Shown here: positions 47,900 to 62,527 of the stretch, one piece after another | How positions within the stretch are numbered: the stretch's first letter is position 1 | How the letters are laid out: each line of letters opens with the position of its first letter | Assembly (NCBI GenBank): GCA_963169105.1 | Contig: OY720641.1 | Coordinates: 7,331,258-7,395,257 of the forward strand | Origin: Ceriagrion tenellum | Taxonomy: Eukaryota > Arthropoda > Insecta > Odonata > Coenagrionidae | Reading direction: 5' to 3' | Length of the DNA: 64,000 nucleotides | Made by a program: the position numbers and the translations under genes | The notes under the pieces: generated by a model | What the model saw: the letters and a program-made list of their open reading frames with translations, nothing else | What the model was told of the DNA's origin: nothing | Database searches by the model: none

Positions 47900-50870
47900 T
47901 AATCAAAAGGAAATACGCCAGGAAGGCACAGACGGAAGAGAAAAGGCAACGAGATCAGCCAAACCCTGAGTCTATGAAATCTATAATTTGGGACTTGATT
48001 TTAAGCCAAAGTAATACAGTGAAATTCGATTTATTGCTACGGTATATCCACTCAAAAAGAGATTATTATCTGTTCAAAATAAAAATAAATAACGTTGAAC
48101 TTAGCCTCATAAACACACTTTGCCCTTTCAAAAATATTTGTACATCTTAGATGGAATGAAGATATTAATATTTTTCCTAGCATCGTGCATGAATAAAATT
48201 TTCCGCGAAAAATGCAGTAAGCAATAAGACGAAGCTTTAATGTAACAGGGAGTTGGAAGATTACTACAAGTATCTTCTGAACTGCCCAAGAAGTGGTCAA
48301 AGAAATGAGTACAGACGGAATATAAAACAATACTCTGTACTCTCAGTACATGGTCGATTCTGAAATGTTTACCAAAAGAATGAGTACAATTTTCATTTAA
48401 CAGCACAAAAGCAATATCATTTTGCACCTACGATGCTCAATGATTCGCGTGTGCCAATAAATGTCAATCACTTTGATATTTTTCGAGAAGTTGATGTTGC
48501 TTGAAACTAGAGCACACAACTGCAAGTTATCAATTACATGTTATCTTTTTCATGCCTCGTTCTTGAGAAATTTTATTCCGCGATTCCAGAGCAATTTCAA
48601 AATAACAAAGGAAATATGCTATCGTTTTCCTACATTTTACTATAATTTAACCGACGTGAATTCTTGAAATAAAGTGGCATTAGCATTTGCACATCACTTA
48701 GTGGGAGAGGAAAGTTTTGATACCAATCGTAAAACTTCAATGTAGACTAAGAAAAAGTCCATGTCTACGAGGCTAGAAATACAAGCGATAGTGGCCAAAT
48801 GATTCGTGTGTGGCTAAAAATGTAAAACTGTTCTGAGATTTGCATCAGATCACATTATTCTTATGCTACAATAATTCATTCTCAAAATCCATAAAACGAG
48901 AACTCTTCTTCCGTTTGATTTGTAAAATGTAGTATTTTCTACAAAAGATCGTCAACATTTGCAACCTAGAATGTGACCAAGGTGGAATGCAGAGCCATTT
49001 GTTACTGAAAATAAAAGCATCAAAAAATAACCTTAAAAACATAACCCATACAACAATAGAATATAGACAAAGAATTAAAAAACATCAATCAAAAGTTCCA
49101 AAACATTCTGTAAAGATGTTAGGTACTTTAAAGCAAAGGATTCAAATCCTGGGAGGTCGTTATATTTTCAAAGTATAGGAGTAGACGACCGTTTCGATAT
49201 TTGTCGTGCAACATATGGCACTCAAACTGAGAGCCCTCAACCTCAAGGCCATAAAACTTTGATGCATCTCTTATCCATATATGCGCTCATATCTAAAACA
49301 GCAGTAAAAAAATTTACATTTTATCCCAGCCGAACATTACGGATGATAAAACGTAGATACCAAGAGACAAAAAACCCTAAACATCTCTGCTCCTGTCAGT
49401 AATTTTAAAGAATATGCTCACTTTTAATCATCGGTCTACTTTGAACATATCTAAAGTGTAACTCATTAATAATTATAATCAACTGGCCTGCATCTTCTTG
49501 GACTTAGAACCACTGGCAAAATTAATCCATTCTATCCGTTCACCTATTCGATACAGTGCACATTTATACTCTAATAACGGCCGATGAAAAATACTTCTAG
49601 TTATTTGTCAGTAAATGATTTAATAGGACTAGTTTATTTTTTCTTATTTCCGCCCTGGTGTTACATCGACTTCAGGTTTTAATTCAACTTTAAATGATGT
49701 CATCACATCTAGCCAAGACATTTTTATCCATTTTTACAAAAAAACTCCAACTGTATTGGTTTTGTAACTATAGAATAGTTCCACCAAGCACCAATTAATC
49801 TATAGTTTATGTTCAAATAATCGTGGGTTTGTTGACTCAAGTATGAATTTGTGAAAGTAAAGTTTGTGAAAACCTTTTTTCAATTCTGCTCCCATTTAAA
49901 TATTCTGCCCTCTATTTTTGTACATGTAAATTTTTAACAAACACAATTACTTAAATACTATCCTATACAAATTATTTATCCTATTAATCGAACCAGCTGT
50001 ATAAGATAAGCTCATGAGTACTCAGAAAATCAGCATTATTCTGCCAAGGCAAATTTCAGTCACCTGTAATCGAAATAACATCTATTTTTCCTGTAGGATT
50101 TCAGAAAGAAACTCTGAAATCTGCCCAATTACTGAGAATGACCCAAAATATTTATCTTCTCTGTATTTAGGGGAGAGTCTGTTTGCCGACACCATGTCGC
50201 CCTAGCCCTCACTGCCAACCAGAAGCGTCCGCGCATGCGCCATGAATATGCCCCCTTTCCTCTTTTCCCTTCAAATAAAGGTTCCGTGAATAGTTGAACG
50301 AATATCTTACGAGATGGTTCTCGCCGGCGGGGTAATAAGCGTCACGGGAGGTCGCAATGTTCCCTCCTCTCGCACCTCGGAAAAAAGAAATAAAGAAGAA
50401 AGAAAAAAAAACAAACGATGAACGAAATATATATTCCAGGGCTCAGATTTTTTACGCCGGTGCGAAATTCCGCGGGACTCCGACGCAACGCCTAAACAAT
50501 AAAAAAGGCTGAACATGGCAGCTGTATTTTCGAGCACTCGAGAATTCTTTACAAGTGGTTTCGCAAACGCGTTCCAGTTTTATTTCGCCGATGTTATACC
50601 CGTTCCGCCGCTAATTTCCCACTGACTTTCTATTGTAATATAAAAATGGTTTTTCACTTTCTTTATACGCGGTACATTAGGATAAAATAACACTGGCAGA
50701 AAAAAATTGCTCATCATTTTCCACTGGAATTTATTTTTTGCACACTCCTCTACTGATCACAATAACGCTCATTCAATTTTTTCTATTCCAAAAGCAATGT
50801 CAGTTGTCAATTACACTTTTTGTGATATATTGCATTTTATTTGCATTTGATAATTTTTGTTATATTTACC
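47900..50870. other. Anonymous AT-rich sequence
   Basis: Nothing recognised. A GC-richer stretch at about 50200-50600 contains CpG words but no element I can name. Confidence 0.5.
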
Positions 50871-51177
50871 GGGGATCGGGTTGGTGTGGTGGCTAGAGTA
50901 CTGGCTAACCATACGGGTGGCCAAGGTTCAAATCCCTGCAGAGGAGGATGTTTTTCAGAGGGAACCCGATCCCTACTTCAATGTCTTGTGGAAGGCATTT
51001 CAACTCTTGTACTCTGTCTGTCGGATGAGACGTTAAACCTTGGTCCCCTTGGCGCCTTTCGTTAAGAGCAAGCTAATGCCGACGCCGGGTTTCTATCCAC
51101 CCTTCTTCCCTTACCTGTCACCGAAAGCGCTAATGACCTTAGCCGTCGGTCGCCTCACCAAATATCCAATCCAAATG
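50871..51177 (+). mobile_element. tRNA-derived SINE, family 1, copy 2
   Basis: This is the best-preserved copy. The A-box-like TGGCTAGAGTACTGG lies near 50890 and an exact B box, GGTTCAAATCC, at 50925-50935. The body then runs AGAGGGAACCCGATCC, GAGACGTTAAACCTTGG, CGCCTTTCGTTAAGAGCA, GCCGACGCCGGGTTTC and GACCTTAGCCGTCGGTCG. It aligns end to end with 17944-18238 at about 80% by eye. The 3' end has CCAATCCAAATG in place of a long A tail. The plus open frame at 50841-51065 is incidental. Confidence 0.88.
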
Positions 51178-54100
51178 TAATAGTTTGCACTATGTTTGTA
51201 AATAAGAATTGTGATATTGTGATAGGCCAGGTAATTTTTTGACACGAGTTTTAATTTTACATTTATTCATGGATACCAATAACTCCTATTTTATTTGGGT
51301 TAGGCAATGTCAAAAGATCTCAATACTCGGCCAAGAAAATAGGCTCCGTTTAAATCATTACCTCCACACAGCTTCCTCCAGTAGACCTCCTTCCCGTCTG
51401 TCACATTCAAACTTTACTTTATGCCCGATCTAATTCACTCAATATTCCTCAAAGTTAGAATAACTTCCACTTCATTCACCCACGGGTTCCTCCATATACT
51501 CCTTCCTCTCACGCCAATCCCTTGCATATGATGAATCTGTTGTTATTTAATTCTCATCTATTTTTTCAACATTAAAAAACCATCAAATAACGCTATCCTC
51601 ACATATACATCCATTGCTGGGGCATTCACTCCACATTTTTTCACTCATTCTTCACCATTTTTCTCTTACTTTCACCGCAGACTATTATCAGACAGTATTA
51701 CCACTAGGAAGCATTTTCAGGGTTTTCTGTAGCGTGTGGAAGTTTTAGTATAAAAAAGTTAACTTTATGTTCTTCCTGCGCAGAACTTTGTCAGAAAGTT
51801 GAAAAATTTAGCTGTATTTGTGTTCTGTTATAGCTAAACAACTAAAAATCGCCATTTGAAGTTTAAAAAAATTAACATATATGGAAAGACAAGTTTTCCT
51901 GACGTTGCCAACGCGATAAGTCTTAGTAGACTTTGACATTATATAGAAGTTAAGTTCAAAGTTGCCGATCGAAGATAAAACTACAAGCGTATTTTATTTA
52001 ACTTACTTTATCAATTTGAGCTATAACAGATGACCATACCCACAAGAGTCACAGAAATTAGTCCTCTAAATTAAGAATTTGATTGGGTGATGTAGAGAAA
52101 AAATATTAGTTACTTTAATCGAATTATCGATTACTGTATTATCATAATGTACGGAAGATTTAGTGCTAGGTTCGTAGCGGTGACATAAAAATATAGCTCA
52201 CTAAAATGTAGCATGGAATAAAATAGCAGGTCAAGGGAATGTGAGACAATCGAGATATCTCCCGGGTAGCATACTCGGCGGAAAAAATATAAACGTCATC
52301 ACTTCCTGACCTACTTTAATCATGAATACAAAAGAGTTCGACGCGATGTGTTTTTTTATTTTTGAGTTAATGGTAGAATATAACTTTACTTTGTGATAAC
52401 ACAGCGAAAAGACAACTCTGCCGAGCCCGAAACGAATCAAGTATAGATATTGATAAAATTACAATTGCAGAATTTTGTTCCTAAAAGGAGATTCCTTCAC
52501 TGTCATTGCGTCAGATCAATCTGTGGGAGACACGAGTTAAAAAATCTTTTCCGGTATGTCATAATGCCAGCACTTGATCTCTGGAACGCTTTCATCACCA
52601 TTTCATCAAAATTCTCCTTGATTGCAAAACGCATTGCCGCTAGAAATGATCAACTCTATGTTTTAGGATTAGAAATTCACGATGGGAGAATCCTGGGTTT
52701 CACGTTACTAGTTTTGTGAAAATTTTACTGTTAAAATCATAACGCTTAAAGGACATTTTGCAGGACTCAGTTTGATTTAATTTCATGCAATGGATGCCCT
52801 GATTCGAAAAGGTCCAAAAAATGATGTTATCATATTTTTAAAACCTTGGTCATTGTTTACCGAAGCCATTAAAGTTCTTCCAATAGGTTTAATTGTTTCA
52901 TTGACACTTGCATCCGAAAAGATCAGTGCTCATTATATCTGTCTTTGCATTATTCTCATTTGCAACTAAGAACTTTAAAACATTATTTATTAAGACCATT
53001 AAATTTAGAAAACATTTACCGGACCTCCGGTAAATATGGAATAATTATAGCAACACCTCACGCAAAAATCACAAAGTTAGTCATTTTCGAACGCTTGAAT
53101 CACTAAAAATTCACGTTACACGGAGACTGGTCACATATTCTTATTGCGGATTTCTTATGCTACTCTCTGGCATCATTGTCAGTTTCATCACATATGGAGG
53201 CTTTCCAACAAAACATGTGTTGGCGTGACGGATGTGGACATTAACCAAAATGGTTTCATTAAAAAATTCAAAGCATGTTTCATAAAATTAATATTAGAAA
53301 AATAAAGAATCAAATGCAGTATAAACTAAATACAATGCACATATGAAATAGTTGCCAACGACATATCAGGTAATATGCTGATTCAAAGCTTAACATTAAG
53401 AGATGTAAAAATGAAATAAAAACTTATTCCATTAAACCTGGAGCTATTACAGTAACTTGATTTTCTACATAAAAACCGGCCTGGAGGCTGGATAAACTGA
53501 ATAAAAAACTCTGACTGGTCTAAAGACACTTGCCGATCTCCGAAAGACATTAAGTGGTCATCAACCATTGTTCATATCCAATGAACCATCGCCACTCAGT
53601 GCAGACGCGTGACAGCACGAGATTTGACACCTCTCCGGTCCTCGCCTGGGCAACCGAGGCCGAATTGACACTTCATTGTTGATTCTGATGTAACACACCC
53701 TTAGTGAACTTATGGAAAGGGGTCAGGAGAGACACTGGGATGGGAGGAAGTGAGGGAGATATGAGGAATGAATATGAGAGTTACACTAGGAGAGTTAGGG
53801 AGAGGAAATCGGGACACAGAATTCTAGAGCGCCGAGGATCGCGGCTGTCAATCGATAACGTATAAATCATCGCATTCGGAGAACTAACCGGCCTACTGAG
53901 CAGGAACGAGACTTGGGCGGTGAACAGTTGGACGGCGATGGAAACACTGGTGTGGGTCCCTACCTACCGGATCGTCATGAATCTTCCTACAGGAGATGAG
54001 ATAACTCACGACCTCCCTTCTATTATTTGCTACGCGATGTTCACATTTGCTGCCGTGGGCACAAATTATCCTGAAATGAGCAATTACTCATCCTTGTTTT

Positions 54101-55319
54101 TTTTTCAATTTTGGCCGTCGGAATTCACTCCGTTCCACTAAATCCATTTCCTAATCTGATATTTTTCCTTACGAGAAGAATCCAGGGAGCAAAATTCACC
54201 CTGAAAAGCAGCGGATTGGCGCAGAATATGTGAGTATTATAGATAAGAACGTCTCCAGAAAGTCAGAGAAATTTTTTTCAGGAGTTGATTTACAATGTCT
54301 TGGCATTCAATGAAAATATTCTCCTGATTGATTCAACACCAATTATCACTTAAATCTACGAAAATTTCAACTAATACATACAATCTTGGTCGAATAAACT
54401 CTTTTGCATCAAATTTATCTTCTAATATACATCCCATATCTGCGACATGTTAAACTGCTATAACGGGTTAACATAACAGTTAATCACTTTTGTACATAAA
54501 GCCACATCACGCCAAGAAAACACAAATGAAATGCATAGTAATTGTTTATTTAGAACTTAAGAGTCTCAGGGTATCGGTTTGACCAATTTTATTTAGATAT
54601 TATCCTGAAATTAGATCCAAATTTAACCTAAAATTCTTTTGAATGCATTACCTGCAGTGAAAAATGCAAAAAACTCCGAAATAAATTTCAATTTATAGTT
54701 TTATAAACCTAAAAATGCTTGCGCAATTTACGTGCCTCCAAAAATCACAGAGATAACGTAAAAGAGGTGATCCAATAGTGAATTTCTTCCATTTGAATTT
54801 TTTTGTGATTGGATTTACAGCAAAGAACGGTATAGTAAAAATTCATTCGAGGGAAAAAGTTCAAATAGTACATATTCGAATTCATATATTTTTCCGACAT
54901 TGCTAATGTTTGCTCCGTATGGTTAAGCCCTACTTCTTCAAGTTCAGTTTTCCTTTAATTTCTCTAAAAAATGACATTCAAATGGTAGCTCAACGAGCTG
55001 AGAGGAATATTTTGTTATTAATTAAAGCAATCTACGGAGCAGGTTGAACTTATTCTGGAACATATGCAGCTCTTTCATCCGATGTCATTGTTTTACTCAC
55101 AGAAACGCCAATTCCGACACTATTATGAAAATCACATCATGAAATCCATGTTATCTATTTCAAGTAGTCGAAGAGATTATATCATACTTAGTCAATGAAA
55201 ATTAAAAATTATGGAAACGTGTACATAAAAATTTAGCTGAACAAATTTTTATAATTAAGGGAAGACTTTACGCTATTACGCATAACATCCATTCAAACAC
55301 TGTATATGTAACGTTACAG
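51178..55319. other. Anonymous AT-rich sequence
   Basis: Short frames such as 52450-52719 (plus, 89 codons) and 53920-54141 have no recognised domain. A GA-rich stretch lies at about 53705-53800. No repeat family is identified. Confidence 0.5.
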
Positions 55320-55580
55320 CTTCTAAACCATGGTTTCAATTCTACTTCTTGTAACTAGGCCGCTAACCGACCTAACTCGCCTGTTTATCCCGGGTTGCAT
55401 TCTATTTGTCTCACGTGACGTAACGGGGAGTTGAGTTCCGGGGAGAGGTTTCGCTCCACCAATCAGGGAGCAACAGTGTATGCTGTTTCTTCGGGACTTC
55501 GGTTTCAACCTCGGTTACGTCTCACGGGCTCTGTCCCCGGCCGAAGAGTCGTGAGAGAGGTTGGTTACTATGTATTGTGT
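55320..55580. promoter_or_regulatory. CpG-rich island with E-box and CRE-like word (possible promoter)
   Basis: GC content rises sharply. CACGTG (55412-55417) overlaps TGACGTAA (55416-55423), matching E-box and CRE-type sites. The adjoining TCACGT-to-GAGTTGAGTT arrangement is similar to one at about 28605-28635 (TCTCACGTAACAGCG, GGGAGTTGAGTT), which suggests it may instead be part of a dispersed repeat. No transcription start or open frame is convincing. Confidence 0.3.
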
Positions 55581-56859
55581 TTATGTTTACATGTGAGATA
55601 ATGACCAGTTTTAAGTTTTTGAAGTTCATTCAATGAAGAAAAAGTGGCGAGGAAGCATGTAAGAAGTGATACAGAATTCACAACAATGGCACAATGTCTG
55701 CACCAAAAGTGAAGCGAATCCGAGGTTTATGGCGGGAGATATTAGTGAAATGTTGCGCGACAGCCGTGTGTCTATGTTCCCCGGAAATACTTCGTGGATA
55801 ATTCTTTTCTTTCGTGCGATGTCTTTGAATAAAATGTACGTATGAGTTTTATAATCATATGCTCTGAGAATGGAGATTCGTTATTTGTGAAAAGTTCAGT
55901 TTTAGTTAGTTCCAACATGCCTGCGGACTATGGCGTGTCATCAGAAACACCTCTTGAAGTATGTTTTGCTCTGTCCTCTTGTGTTCTTTTGAAATTCCGA
56001 GAAGAAACGAACTTTTATGTTCGCTGGTTATTTATATCGTAATTTCTTTATTATCACGGTGCTTCTGATATAGCCTATTTTGCTGCAGTTTGCTCGTGTA
56101 ATGTGTCTAATGCTTATTAGATCAAATTACATGAACGCTCATGTAACGTGGTTTACTGCAATACATTTTATTTCCCCAGCCACAGAAATGAAAACAAATG
56201 CAAAAGGCACTACAGTACTCACCATAAGGTATGCAAATCAAGTTTTAGAATATAACACCGAAGATACTCTAAATGTCATTCGAAGTTCTTTCACACATCC
56301 AATAAAAAATCACCACCGAGGGATAACTAATTACCGCGATGGAAAATAAGTGGATTAATTAGGTGATTTAACCAACCGGTAGCATCATTCAAGGTTTAAT
56401 GTATAAAATTAAAGTCACATTATTCTTCCAACACTTCATTGAAACCCGGCGGCTAACTTGTATGCGCGTATTTAAGTTATAAGTTCCACGAAACCTAATA
56501 AATTGTGATTGAACAAACCTTCGGCAATTGACTAACCTTGAATTAATGACACAATAAAAATCCTCCATAAGACCATATTGCATTATTTCAGCAAAATTTT
56601 CGTAGTGTTTACATTGAGTAAGACATTCGTTTGCGAAAAAAAATATTCAAAGGATAATAAGAGTAGTAACTAAGCTAAAAGGAGTACAGTGAGTGAACTA
56701 TAAATGAATATACTTTTAAAAATATAGTTTCAGCATTTTCTCTCGGATCGGGTCACAAAATAAACAAAAAGACAAATATTCATTTCTCATCTCCCCGAAT
56801 GTTTGCTTTGGTTCCCTTCAGCTTCTTCCGGAAGCATTGTATTGGTGAAAAATGATGAC

Positions 56860-57000
56860 GTGAGGGGCATGACGTCACGGACTCGCGAACAAAGCTTATC
56901 ACGGCCGGGATCACGGAGAAACTGAATACGCAGCGAACGCAACCTCGGTTTCGCTGGTCGGGATAAATTCGCTCTCCCGGCAACAAACAGAATAGACGCC
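56860..57000. promoter_or_regulatory. CpG-rich patch with perfect CRE
   Basis: TGACGTCA at 56870-56877 is a full palindromic cAMP-response-type site within GC-rich sequence containing several CpGs (CGGCCGGGATCACGG, CAGCGAACGC). A gene start in this area is possible, but no exon can be recognised. Confidence 0.28.
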
Positions 57001-60000
57001 CATGACTATGTTAGTGTATGGGGGAGAGTATATTATTAACTCACTAAACTCACAGCTATAAGCAGAGAATCTTCTAGGCATGCGCAAAATTTATGTGAAT
57101 ATTATTTCTATAATCAATCTATATATTTTTAGAAGGGTGTCGTAATTTTACTCCATCAGAGAATATCCAATGTCCCAAAAAATGACCGCGCATAATCTAC
57201 TGAATACTGCCATCATAAGGGCTTCGCTGAGTTCGCCGGATTGAGTAATGCTTGAAAAATGGTCATTCCAACTTCAGTACATCCTAAATACCTTGACGCT
57301 CACAAATTACTAAAGAGACTCTGAAGACTGAAAGGATGAATTATGAAGACTGCTGGGTATAAATTTATCGCAAGTGGATAATAATTGAAGGTAGTATAAA
57401 TTCCATTGCCAAACAATGAGAGCATTCCTTTGAGTAATAACAATCAAAGGGTTAGCCGTAGAATCAATCTCGTTTATCATAATTATGGACACGCATAAAA
57501 CATTTGAGGCCGCCATTATCATTAATAGCGTATATGATATCAGAGTTACTCAAGAAGATAATCACTACGGTTAAATGATTCCCACTTCGGATGTACTCTA
57601 CATGAAGATCATCATGCGATGTGAAAGTCAAAGCTAAGTCATAAATCTAGAAAAAGGCTTTGCTGCCAGTAATCACCTTTTTTAATGATCTTTTGCTACC
57701 ACACATTTTATCTTGCCACGTTTGAAATGAGATTTAAGGACAACACAAGGATTACAATTTCGTTTAATATTACATCTATTACATATTTAATAAAGCTAAA
57801 TGTAAATTTTAATACATTGCTGCTTGGAGCAATGAGTTCAAGAAATATATCTTTCAAAACAGGACCAATTATATATCAAGATCCAGCTAAGATTATAGTT
57901 ATTCGGCGAATAGTCGCCATTAAATCATGAACATGTGAAAACAATTTAGTATAGAGGATACATCTCTATTGGTAATATTAAAGTTTGGTTTATTTCAATG
58001 ATCAGGGAATCATTTGTTATAACCTTAGAATTTACTAAATAAATTACTACAAAGTAAGGCTCAATAAAGTAATAAAACTACTTAGACTTCATGAAGATCA
58101 TCATTGTAGACAGCAAAATCTATAGATGTGAGACTTTTTCAGGTATAATTATCTTTGAGGAGCTGTAAATTGGAATTGGAGTTTCGCAAAAAGCTGACAA
58201 ATTGGCGAAATAACAGTCGCAGGCAATCCGCGAAATCGAGGAATCGGAATTGAATAATGGCAGTCCCACTCAAACGATTTGGGTACCTCATTCATTCTTT
58301 ATTGTAATGAGCCACCACACGCCAAAAATTGCCCTTCCAACGCAGCCATGATCGACTTTCTCGTCAGCCAGCACAACCGTCGGCTATCACTGTCGATTCA
58401 GAAGAGATTCAGAAGAACGCACTTCAGTATACGAACGCAATCACTTCCAACCAGGAACAACTGAGCGTGAAAGTTATGCTTGGGGACCCCGATCGAAAAA
58501 AATCATTCCTTTCAAACAAAGAGAGTCATTAATCTACGGTCACATGGATAGTATCTATAATATCTGGCTTCAGTTTCCAGAGGATTCATAGCGTGAAAAG
58601 TGCCAAAACCGCTTGTATTCCAAACTGACTCGTTGATTGCGCAGCGGATTGACGTCCACTGGGAAGTTTAAGTATGGTCTACAATCCTTGTAAATCACCT
58701 CAACTAAGGGTTTAGAGGCTATACTCATGCAATACTGCGATTTTTTATACAATCCACCATTATTTCTTGTACCTCCCGAACTTTCTTGCAATTTAATTCC
58801 TTGTAAGCTCAATAGACAATTTGAAAATTATTTTTTTTTAAATCTATGAATATACCAAGAACTTGGATAGACAAGGGATAATATTACAAAAATATAACCT
58901 GTAGAACCTTTAGAAAGCATTTGGAAACCAACGAATATGGCAACAAAACGCTTTTATACACTCTTAAATAAGAATGGATGGTTGAGTGGTATCTGAATAT
59001 AATCAACAATAGTGAGCATATTTGGTTTCGTGTAATCTCTTCTGTAATTCTAATCCTTGCGCATTAAATTTTCATAAAAGAATTAGAACAGGGCCTATCA
59101 GCATCACAATAGGAAAGAATGTTCACCATATACTGTACCGCGAGCTATTTTCTGAGAAAAAGGAAGTATTAGTTAAAATGGACTCCATAAATGAACGCAA
59201 CGAGCATTTTTATTAGTTTTAAGAGTTTAAGCCATAGAAACTTAAAGCCGGTCCAGATCATCATAATAATCCTATAATATCGGAAACATTTACTTCAGAG
59301 GAATGATTGGAGATTTAACGCCCTGATTACCCGACAAATTAGACCACTCTCAAACACCTGCGAATTCAACTCAACTGTTTAGATATTTAACAGTCGCCCA
59401 AAATTTTCAAATAGAAGATTCATTCAATCACAATTAAAACGCATGACTACTTGGAATAAAATGTTTGAAACTTTAAAAAGGAGCATTTGAAAGATTAATG
59501 AAGAATGCAGAAAAAGTTGTGATGAAGTTGCGATGATTGAACTTTCAACGTAAATTGGTAAGTATTTCCCTAGATATAACGTCATTTCATGGAGTTATTA
59601 TAAAATAATAAATTAAGAATGTAAAACAATGCAGGTTAGTAGAATTTTCTAAAATCTAAAATTTTATGGTTCATTTTCCCAAATTAATAATCTACGGTTG
59701 CGATCGGTATGTATGTAAATGAATACTATCGAAATTTATTATTTCATTTATAGATAAATTTCACTCGACAAAAACGCAAATTAAATATGAACCACACACC
59801 CTCGCCTAGCGAGTCCTTATGCTTAATTACTTGCACAAATCATGTGTAAATACAACAAAATGAATGCGGCAATACCTGCTATCATAAATATTATACCTCC
59901 TATTTTAAACCTGCTATCATGATTAACATTAAAATTCAAAAATCATGGAAATGTTCAGTAAATTCCAAAATTTCCCTTCCATAGTGAATTAACCGTTGAG

Positions 60001-61689
60001 AATAACCTAGAATTATTCCAAAAGTATTCAAAAGTGCTTATTAGATTGAATAAAATAACGAAAACTGCAGCAATTATTAGCCAGATTTTGAATACCCTAT
60101 GGGATTAACACGGGAAAGCGTTTACAAAATGCTAAAAGCCGAATACATTACTCATAAGAATCTACATATTTCCAGTTTCACCATTGTTTTGATGTTCAAA
60201 AGTTTATTTAAGATTTAAAATAATTCAACCACGATCAATGCTAGATTTCTTTCATTTAAATTTCGGCGTAAATGTGTTCACCTGAAAATGAAATATTTCT
60301 AAATGAGTGGCATTTAAAAATATTCCTTCACGAGTAAAATATTCCTCCAGCACCCCTCTTCAAGAGAGTGGTTCTGATCTTCGGATAAAATCCGGATAAC
60401 TATAGCATGAATAATGCGAATTTCATTATGATTAATTTCTAAGAATGGCAAAACAATGACTCTCAATTCGTAGGATTTTAGAAGAATAATGCTCAGGGGT
60501 GAATATACTAAGTACCAGTATACTATATTCCTAATCAACCTTGAAAGATTAGGTATCACATTAGAATTTATGAAAAAGAAATTATATAGATGACAAAGAG
60601 AAAAAAGCTACCATAAGTACAGAAATATGTTGCTTGGGCCTTGATCTTATATTTTCAACCTAAGGTTGGAGCACAGCACACATTCAACCATGAAAAAAAT
60701 TTAAAAAACTTGTCTTACTTGGGTTAGGTAACCACTCATGCTAACAGAATAGGACTACTTCGAATTATTCGTCGTATCAAATTAACGGGAACGAGACTGC
60801 GAGATATAATCCTTAAAATAAAAAGACATTTAACTCAGTTATAACCTATTTTAAGTATTCTAGCAGGTGAGTGGCATGTTTCTGGACAGTACTTGTCCTA
60901 ATCCATTTCCACTCCTTTGGATGGTCCGATATTAGATCCCTGTGACTAAGCTATTTAAATTCATCAGCAAAATAACTCAAATTATCGGTGGGAACATGCA
61001 AAAAACGCAAATAATGCATAGCATAGAGCAAACATATACTAGAGAATGAATAGTTTAAAACAACTTAAGTAGAGGCAGAGGAGACAGGAAGTAAGAATGA
61101 TATTTACGAGAAATGTAAAATATCTATTAATTCTAGGAAGGAAAAGGTTTTTTTCTATGCTTTGAACTAGTACTAGTATGTTGACCACCCAGTGCTTAAT
61201 CATTTCAACTGCGATACTTATTTTATGAAATCAACTGCGTCTATCAGTAATTCTTTAATTTTCGAAGCTATTCTACGTAGTTGACTATGATAATCTAGGC
61301 TTAATTTTCTTTAAAAGTTTCCGAAGGAATCTTCACCTGAACACAAAATTGCAATTCTTTCCAGTGGAAAGAGTCACTAAGCATGCTTTCAAAACGAACC
61401 AGCAGTTGCTGCAAATGAAGGCGATTTAGAGGAAAATTACACGGAAGAGGATATTAAATCCACCAATGCTTTAGGGAACAGTCCACAAGTCATGCCGAAG
61501 GTTAGTGGGGTACTTTCTTCCGAACTCAAATTCCCATGGTTATCAGACCACTCGCTAGATAAGATAGTCACCACATTTGGAAAAATGAATCAGTCGCGGG
61601 ATCCCATTTGAACGATTGCACCGCAGAAACTAATTGCTTGAATAACTAATTAGCTGCCGTCATTCTTTCGGATATCTAAACAATTCCTT
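57001..61689. other. Anonymous AT-rich sequence
   Basis: No supported gene or repeat. Overlapping plus frames at 58279-58532 in a slightly GC-richer patch have no recognised domain. Confidence 0.5.
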
Positions 61690-62075
61690 TCTTCCGCTAA
61701 GGTATATCAGTTCCCAGTGCCAAAGCACTGCGTCCCCGGGTCTACTGCGCTGGTTTGAGAGGTAATGTAATGCTTGAACGGTGGAGCAGAGCTCAAACTC
61801 TGAGCACTGGTGGAAGTCCAGCTAAAACGAACCCTCACTTCGCCAGCTAATCCTGTCCCCTGGGAGAGAACAGTTTCCCGATGAAATTATCGACACACCT
61901 ATGGATCGGAGGACGATTTGGGAAGTCGCCACACTCGCGGGGTAAGCACGGTGCCTCTGGGTGTATGAGCAGCCACGGGAGGGTTAGGTGACGGCTCCTG
62001 GCGATCGTTGGGGATTGGTGGGCTTCTCAGACAGAAACGCCCGGAAGGACAACTTTTGCCCGTGCAGGTGAAAAC
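61690..62075. other. GC-rich non-coding island
   Basis: About 385 bp clearly richer in GC than its flanks, without an open frame of note. It contains GGAGCAGAGCTCAAACTCTG, with CAGAG/CTCTG forming a small hairpin. I do not recognise the sequence; it could be a diverged repeat or an untranslated exon. Confidence 0.35.
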
Positions 62076-62527
62076 GTAGACTTATGTGTTAGGGGTCGTG
62101 TTTCACAGAAAACCTTTGAAGTTTTAACTCCCGATTTTCAATCCTATTCTCCAGTACCGCTTTTCTATTAAATTTTCTAAAAGTATACCCACAAATGAGG
62201 TCACATAGATAATGAAAGGATGATTTTGGGAGCCATAAAGTACTCGGATACTTCAGGCTACGCGACTTAAAAATAGCGGGTCAAGTTTGAAATTTACACT
62301 GAGAATATTATTTCAAAACCGCACTGGCTCTCTAGAACTAAACAAGCATTATAATAAGGATACATACTGGTAAGGACTATACTCAAAATTCCTTTTTTTC
62401 TCTTCCCGTTGTAGACTATGACAACAAGATAATCAGCGAGACTTGGGGAAACTCCATTACAGTAGAGTTCACTATTTCCCTCTTCCAATTTCTTTGCCAA
62501 TTCCCAACCATTTTCATGGCAAATGTG

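Noticed and set aside
49136..49157. B-box-like ATTCAAATCC
   Set aside because: There is no A box, no tRNA fold and no SINE body around it.
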